From assembly GCA_031556335.1 (NCBI GenBank), contig JAVBTE010000063.1:1-9144 (forward strand): a DNA stretch of 9,144 nucleotides, written 5' to 3'. Both the position numbers and the translations under genes were made by a program. The stretch is from Limiplasma sp031556335 (GTDB taxonomy: Bacteria > Bacillota > Clostridia > Christensenellales > Aristaeellaceae). Below are positions 5,635 to 9,144 of this stretch, one piece after another. The stretch's first letter is position 1; each line of letters opens with the position of its first letter. The notes below the pieces were generated by a model. It had not been told where the DNA came from. It saw only the letters and a list, made by a program, of their open reading frames with translations, and ran no database searches.

Positions 5635-6633
5635 TTATGCTTGCGCCTTGACGGCGGTAATGGCAACCACGCTGACGATATCATCCACCGAGCAGCCACG
5701 GCTCAGGTCGTTGACGGGCTTGGCAAGGCCCTGCACGATGGGGCCGATGGCCTCGGCCCCCGCCAGCCGCTGCACCAGCTTGTAGCCGATGTTGCCCGCC
5801 TGCAGGTCCGGAAAAATCAACACATTGGCATGGCCCGCCACCGGGCTGCCCGGGCTTTTCAGCTGGCCAACGCTTTCCACCAGCGCGGCGTCCGCCTGCA
5901 GTTCGCCGTCCAGCTGCAAATCCGGCGCAAGGCTTTGGGCGATTTGGGTGGCTTCCTGCACCTTGGTGACCAGGTCGTCCTTGGCGCTGCCCTTAGTGGA
6001 GAAGGAAAGCATGGCCACCTTCGGGTCGATATCCATCAGGGCCTTGCCGGTGCCGGCGCTGGCAATGGCGATGGCTGCCAGTTCCTCGGCGGTGGGGTTG
6101 GGAATCACCGCGCAGTCGCCGAAGATCATCACGCCGTCCTGGCCGTATTCCTTCTTGTCCACTTCCATAATGAAGCAGCTGGACACCACCTTGATGCCCG
6201 GGGCTGTTTTGATAATTTGCAGCGCGGGGCGCAGCACGTTGCCCGTGGAATTGATGGCGCCGGCCACCATGCCGTCGGCGTCCCCCGCCTTTACCATCAC
6301 CGCGCCATAATAGAGGGGGTTCCCTGTCACAAACTCCCGCGCCTGGTCCTCCGTCATGCCCTTTTCCTTGCGGAGCTCAAAAAGCAGCTGGATATACGCC
6401 TCGGTTTTTTCGCTGGCTTTGGGATCGATGATGCCCACGCCCTGAAGATTGGCGCCCGTTTCCTTTGCCACCTTTTCAATCTCCTGGACGTTTCCCAGCA
6501 GCGTCACCTTGGCGACGCCCTCGGCGACGATCTTCGCGCTGGCCTGAACGGTGCGGGGCTCCGTTCCTTCCGGCAGCACGATGTGCTTCACGCTCTGCTT
6601 GGCCTTTGCCTTGATTTTTTCAATGGCGGACAT
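5635..6633 (-). CDS. pta: Phosphate acetyltransferase
   Basis: A cytoplasmic enzyme that exchanges CoA of acetyl-CoA for phosphate to make acetyl phosphate, the substrate of the neighbouring AckA. The 332-residue length is that of the short, single-domain form common in Firmicutes. Visible family blocks are VLPEGTEPRT (19-28), DGMVAGAINSTGNVLRPALQ (120-139), FGDCAVIPNPTAEELA (171-186), FSTKGSA (211-217), DGELQADAAL (242-251), GHANVLIFPDLQAGNIGYK (267-285) and the C-terminal catalytic stretch PVNDLSRGCSVDDIV (306-320) with S311, R312 and D317. GGAGG at 6642-6646 lies 8 bases before ATG. The promoter at 6692-6720 and the cre site at 6670-6683 lie upstream, pointing to catabolite control of the pair. 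Confidence 0.98.
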   Translation of the reverse strand: MSAIEKIKAKAKQSVKHIVLPEGTEPRTVQASAKIVAEGVAKVTLLGNVQEIEKVAKETGANLQGVGIIDPKASEKTEAYIQLLFELRKEKGMTEDQAREFVTGNPLYYGAVMVKAGDADGMVAGAINSTGNVLRPALQIIKTAPGIKVVSSCFIMEVDKKEYGQDGVMIFGDCAVIPNPTAEELAAIAIASAGTGKALMDIDPKVAMLSFSTKGSAKDDLVTKVQEATQIAQSLAPDLQLDGELQADAALVESVGQLKSPGSPVAGHANVLIFPDLQAGNIGYKLVQRLAGAEAIGPIVQGLAKPVNDLSRGCSVDDIVSVVAITAVKAQA

Positions 6634-6669
6634 GGCGGTTTCCTCCCTCGTGTGATATACTGGTTCTGC

Positions 6670-6683
6670 TGTAAGCGTTCACA
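6670..6683. promoter_or_regulatory. CcpA cre site in the pta-tmcAL intergenic region
   Basis: TGTAAGCGTTCACA matches every fixed position of the catabolite-responsive element consensus TGWNANCGNTNWCA. CcpA control of pta and ackA is established in Bacillus, which makes the location persuasive. Relative to the predicted pta -10 (6692-6697), the site spans about +2 to +15 of the transcript, a position usually linked to repression rather than activation. It also lies 98 bases upstream of the tmcAL start, so it could affect both genes. Confidence 0.7.
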
Positions 6684-6691
6684 ACCAATAT

Positions 6692-6720
6692 ATTATACAC
6701 CCATTCCATACCAAAAGAAA
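6692..6720 (-). promoter_or_regulatory. Promoter for pta-ackA
   Basis: On the minus strand, a perfect -10 TATAAT is at 6692-6697. The -35 region at the best spacing (17 bases, 6715-6720) is TTTCTT, a poor match. The start would fall near 6685, leaving a leader of about 50 bases with the cre site at its beginning. The same AT-rich tract reads TATATT/TATTAT on the plus strand and might also serve tmcAL, but no matching -35 is visible there. Confidence 0.6.
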
Positions 6721-6780
6721 GGGGAAAACGCAAAACGGCGTCTTTTTCTTCCGATTTTGCCGCCCTTTTGTAAGCGTGCT

Positions 6781-7959
6781 ATGAAGCCCATCGTCGGGAT
6801 CATTTGTGAATACGACCCGTTCCACCGGGGCCATGCCCGGCAGTTTGCGCTGATCCGGCAGCAATTGCCGGAAGCGGCCATCCTTTGCGTAATGAGCGGG
6901 CCCTTTACCCAGCGGGGCATGCCCGCTTTACACCCGCCCGCCTTCCGGGCCAGGGCCGCCCTGGCGGCGGGGGCGGACATTGTGCTGGAACTGCCCGCGC
7001 TGTTTGCTTTGCGGGAAGCCCAGCATTTTGCCCTGGGCGGGGTTTCCATTTTGCACCGGCTGGGCTTTGTGACCCATGTAAGCTTCGGCTGTGAAAGCGA
7101 CGACCTTTCGTCGCTGCTTCAGGCCGCCCGCATGCTGGAACACCCCACGGAGGATTTTTTGCGGGCGCTCCGGGCCGCGCTGGACTCGGGCATTTCCTTT
7201 GCGGCGGCCCAGGGCGCGGCCTTGGGTCAGGCGCTTTTTCAGGGGAAGGAAGGGCCGAATGCAGGCCTCTTCGGCGCCCCCAACAACATCCTGGGGATCT
7301 CCTACCTCAGGGCGCTGCTTCGCCTGCATTCCCCCCTTCAGCCCCTGCCCGTTCTGCGGGAGGGCAGCTACCACGAAAAAAGCCTGGAGGCCGCCGGCTA
7401 TCCCTCCGCCACGGCGGTGCGTGCCGCGCTTTTAAGCGGCGACTTTTCCAAGGCCGAAGCCGCCTGCGGCTACTCCTTTCCCCCCTCTCCCCTGTGCAGG
7501 CCCGAGGCGCTGGACGCCCCGCTTTTATATGCCCTTCGCGGGCAAACCGCCCCGCAGCTGGCCCTTTTGCCGGACTGCACAGAGGGCCTGGAAAACCGCC
7601 TGTTCGCGGCATGCCGGCAGGCCACAACCCGGACGGAGCTTTTGGAGCGGCTGAAAACCAGGCGGTATACCCACACCCGGCTGAACCGGCTTTGCGCCCA
7701 CGCGCTTTTGGGCGTCACCGCCGGCCTGCAAGCGGAAGCCCTGGAGCCGGGGTACGTGCGCCTGCTGGGGTTTCGTAGGGAAAGCGAAACGCTTTTGCCC
7801 CTGCTGAAAAAAAGCCGCGTTCCCGTTATTGCCAAGGCGGCCCATGGCCCCATGGAGGACGCCGCCTACCGGCTGGACCTGCGGGCCTACGACCTGTGGG
7901 CCCTGGGGGCCGAAATCCCGGCGGGCCTGATGATGACCCAGCCGATGCAGATTGTATAA
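6781..7959 (+). CDS. tmcAL: tRNA(Met) cytidine acetate ligase (TmcAL / YlbM)
   Basis: By family knowledge, TmcAL activates acetate with ATP and acetylates the wobble cytidine 34 of elongator tRNA-Met, improving AUG decoding. The protein has 392 residues, near the usual 400. The nucleotidyltransferase signature is GIICEYDPFHRGH (6-18; N is more common where this protein has D12). Then come MSGPFTQRG (38-46), DIVLELP (66-72), APNNILGISYL (166-176), SATAVRAAL (209-217), EGLENRL (268-274) and the RNA-binding-like TRRYTHTRLNRL (293-304). The start at 6781 gives the normal family N-terminus, but no Shine-Dalgarno sequence is visible before it, which is odd among these neighbours. The gene diverges from pta-ackA, whose product acetate is its substrate, and it converges on the coiled-coil gene. 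Confidence 0.93.
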   Translation: MKPIVGIICEYDPFHRGHARQFALIRQQLPEAAILCVMSGPFTQRGMPALHPPAFRARAALAAGADIVLELPALFALREAQHFALGGVSILHRLGFVTHVSFGCESDDLSSLLQAARMLEHPTEDFLRALRAALDSGISFAAAQGAALGQALFQGKEGPNAGLFGAPNNILGISYLRALLRLHSPLQPLPVLREGSYHEKSLEAAGYPSATAVRAALLSGDFSKAEAACGYSFPPSPLCRPEALDAPLLYALRGQTAPQLALLPDCTEGLENRLFAACRQATTRTELLERLKTRRYTHTRLNRLCAHALLGVTAGLQAEALEPGYVRLLGFRRESETLLPLLKKSRVPVIAKAAHGPMEDAAYRLDLRAYDLWALGAEIPAGLMMTQPMQIV

Positions 7960-7964
7960 CGAAA

Positions 7965-7998
7965 AACCGAGGCCGGAGAGCATTCTCCGGCCTCGGTT
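7965..7998. terminator. Bidirectional terminator between convergent genes
   Basis: A perfect 15-bp inverted repeat, 7965-7979 with 7984-7998, has a 4-base loop (GCAT). On the minus strand the stem runs into TTTTT (7966-7962), which gives a good intrinsic terminator for the coiled-coil gene. On the plus strand it follows the tmcAL stop by 5 bases and ends in GGTTC without a long U-run, so termination of tmcAL is likely but weaker. Confidence 0.9.
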
Positions 7999-8054
7999 CA
8001 GCCTGTTCAAAAAAATCATGCAAAGGGGGATTTTCCCGGGATGGCGGCGGACGC

Positions 8055-8936
8055 TTACGGAAGTTTCAGCAGGCTGACGGGATAGACCGCCTCAAACTCA
8101 CGAATGGCGGCCCGGCTTTCCGCTGCCGTCACCTGGCCCTTTTCGTACCCCAGCCGGGCGTTCAGGGCCTTCATATAGGCTTCCACCTCCGCCCGGAAGC
8201 CCGCCGCCGCCTTTTGCGTTTCTTCTTGCTGGGCCGTCAGCTTGGCCTGGGCTTCCGCCAAGGCCTTCTGGCTTTCTTCCTGCGCCGCCGTCAGCTTGGC
8301 CTGGGCTTCTTCCAAGGCCTTTTTTCCGGCCTCGTTTTCGGCGGTGAGGGCGGCCATGCCGGTTTCCATTTCCCCAAGCCGCGCCTCCAGCCCTTCCGCC
8401 CCCGCCAGGGCAGCCTCGGTGCTTTCCAGGGTCTGTTGGCTTGCCGTGGCAGCCTCCGTCAGTTCCTGAACCTTGGCCTGGGCCTCATCCCGGTCCTTTT
8501 CCGCCTGGGCCAGCTGTTCCCCGGCGGTTTGCAGTAGCGCGTCCTTTTCGGCCAAGGCTGTCTCGTGGTCGGTCTGCGCTTTTTTCAGCGCCGCCTGGGC
8601 CGCTTGGCCATCCTTCATTTGCTGGGCCAGGGCCGCGCTGGATTCCTCCGCCGCGCCCTGCAACGACTCCACCGTGGCCTGGAGATTCGTATTGTTTTCC
8701 TGAACCCCGGCCAATTCCGTCTTTTGCTTTTCCAGCACGGCGGTCAGCCCGCCGATTTCCGTGGTTTGCAAGTCGTACTGTTCCTGCAATTGGGTCAGCT
8801 TTGTCCTCAGTTCATTCACCTGCGTGGCTTTCGTCGCCAGTTGCTGGGATTGTTGCATGCTGCCCGCCACAATGAAGCCCGATACCGCCAGCAGCGCAAT
8901 CATCACCACCGCCATAATGGTAAGCGCCTGTTTCAC
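8055..8936 (-). CDS. Membrane-anchored coiled-coil protein, function unknown
   Basis: I cannot assign a family. The 293-residue product begins with a hydrophobic segment (about 5-26, LTIMAVVMIALLAVSGFIVAG), either a signal anchor or an uncleaved signal peptide, followed by a long Ala/Glu/Gln-rich coiled coil (about 28-245). A short tail of more mixed sequence (about 247-293) ends in VYPVSLLKLP. It has no cysteine or tryptophan. Residues 210-226 (EAQAKLTAAQEESQKAL) are repeated nearly exactly at 228-244. The start codon is GTG at 8936, preceded by a GGGGGG run 6 bases upstream; no ATG start fits this frame as well. The topology suggests a cytoplasmic tip and an extracytoplasmic rod. It lies 116 bases after a probable scpB on the same strand and ends at the terminator 7965-7998. 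A role in envelope or cell division is possible but is only inference. Confidence 0.85.
   Translation of the reverse strand: MKQALTIMAVVMIALLAVSGFIVAGSMQQSQQLATKATQVNELRTKLTQLQEQYDLQTTEIGGLTAVLEKQKTELAGVQENNTNLQATVESLQGAAEESSAALAQQMKDGQAAQAALKKAQTDHETALAEKDALLQTAGEQLAQAEKDRDEAQAKVQELTEAATASQQTLESTEAALAGAEGLEARLGEMETGMAALTAENEAGKKALEEAQAKLTAAQEESQKALAEAQAKLTAQQEETQKAAAGFRAEVEAYMKALNARLGYEKGQVTAAESRAAIREFEAVYPVSLLKLP
8234..8309 (-). repeat. Tandem 54-base repeat inside the coiled-coil gene
   Basis: Bases 8234-8255 and 8288-8309 are identical over 22 bases, with a period of 54 bases (18 codons). They encode the repeated EAQAKLTA segments at residues 210 and 228. Identity at the DNA level, not only in protein, suggests a fairly recent internal duplication that could vary in copy number. 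Confidence 0.8.
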
Positions 8937-9005
8937 ACTTGTCCCCCCGTCATTCTCATTTGCTCACATACAGACATACAGAAAGACGCACACGTCCTAT
9001 GCCAT

Positions 9006-9034
9006 AGCATATGCCGCGCGCGTTTTGGATATAC
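9006..9034 (-). promoter_or_regulatory. Possible sporulation-type (SigE-like) promoter for the coiled-coil gene
   Basis: The 116 bases between the scpB stop and the GTG at 8936 hold no other gene. On the minus strand, GTATATC (9028-9034) and CATATGCT (9006-9013) with a 14-base spacer resemble the SigE pattern KMATATT-N14-CATACAMT at most positions. No good sigma-A promoter was seen. The match is partial and could be chance. Confidence 0.2.
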
Positions 9035-9052
9035 CTGAAATTGGTGAGGAAT

Positions 9053-9144
9053 TTAGGGCACCAGAGGCATCTCGTCCTTGGAGAGCGGCTCTGGGTCGGG
9101 CAGGGGCGGCAGCTCCCGGATGTCCGAGATGCCGAAATGTTCCA
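9053..9144 (-). CDS. scpB: C-terminal end of probable segregation and condensation protein B (partial)
   Basis: Only the last 29 codons lie in the window; the gene runs off the right edge. On the minus strand, the frame ends EHFGISDIRELPPLP, then DPEPLSKDEMPLVP and TAA at 9053-9055. The stretch FGI-S-x-x-x-LPPLP resembles the usual end of ScpB (FGLxSLDDLPPLP), a winged-helix partner of SMC-ScpA in chromosome condensation. The assignment rests on this short match, so it is tentative. The following gene on the same strand is the coiled-coil protein. Confidence 0.6.
   Translation of the reverse strand, partial: EHFGISDIRELPPLPDPEPLSKDEMPLVP

Noticed and set aside
4390..6780. Long plus-strand extension that would make tmcAL a 1189-residue protein
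   Set aside because: The extra part is antisense to ackA and pta and has no family features. The true TmcAL N-terminus starts at the ATG at 6781 with the expected GIICEYDPFHRGH motif.
8933..9010. 25-codon minus-strand ORF whose stop overlaps the GTG start of the coiled-coil gene (GTGA overlap)
   Set aside because: It has no ribosome binding site and no recognisable sequence; an overlap of this kind can occur by chance. It is noted only because translational coupling would look like this.
9102..9113. AGGGGCGGCAGC match to the hairpin element core
   Set aside because: The 12-base match lies in the coding end of probable scpB (Leu-Pro-Pro-Leu-Pro codons) without the matching hairpin arm, so it is most likely chance in GC-rich sequence.
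1..9144. Search for a defence system, CRISPR array, mobile element or prophage gene
   Set aside because: All coding sequence is accounted for by housekeeping genes and two small unknown proteins. No regularly spaced repeats, transposase, integrase, nuclease or toxin motif was seen.

Overview
The window looks like chromosomal housekeeping DNA from a GC-rich anaerobic Firmicute of the class Clostridia. The evidence is a T-box leader, a TmcAL/YlbM gene (a Firmicutes-type tRNA-Met modification enzyme), an adjacent pta-ackA acetate pair, a yceD-rpmF pair, AGGAGG-type ribosome binding sites and a perfect CcpA cre-like site. The strongly GC-biased codon use creates very long antisense open frames over valS and pta-ackA, which I treat as shadows. 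The genus cannot be named from this sequence alone.

Layout, left to right. Positions 1-281 hold no gene. They carry three related copies of a GC-rich triple-hairpin element: one in plus orientation, then two tandem copies in minus orientation. The tandem unit also duplicates the last 22 bases of valS. Next come minus-strand genes: valS (282-2957) and a short two-helix membrane protein (3000-3212). Both are preceded by a valine-type T-box leader (about 3261-3520). rpmF (3593-3787) and a DUF177/YceD gene (3790-4299) follow, driven by a promoter with perfect consensus hexamers. Then come ackA (4417-5622) and pta (5635-6633). Divergent from pta is tmcAL on the plus strand (6781-7959). The shared intergenic region contains a perfect cre match. 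tmcAL converges on a minus-strand membrane-anchored coiled-coil protein (8055-8936), with a strong bidirectional hairpin between them. The right edge is the last 29 codons of a probable scpB (9053-9144).

How the parts work together. Pta and AckA convert acetyl-CoA to acetate with ATP formation, and the cre site suggests carbon-catabolite control. TmcAL uses acetate and ATP to acetylate the wobble cytidine of elongator tRNA-Met, so the divergent pair shares a metabolite. YceD-RpmF belong to ribosome assembly. ValS is under tRNA-sensing control by the T-box, which senses uncharged tRNA-Val and also covers the small membrane protein lying between the leader and valS.

The points most worth a second look are the valS-end duplication with its hairpin elements, the unknown membrane protein under valine T-box control, the palindrome sitting on the -35 of the yceD promoter, the position of the cre site just downstream of the inferred pta start, and the unknown coiled-coil protein next to scpB. 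I found no CRISPR array, tRNA, rRNA, insertion sequence or defence system.
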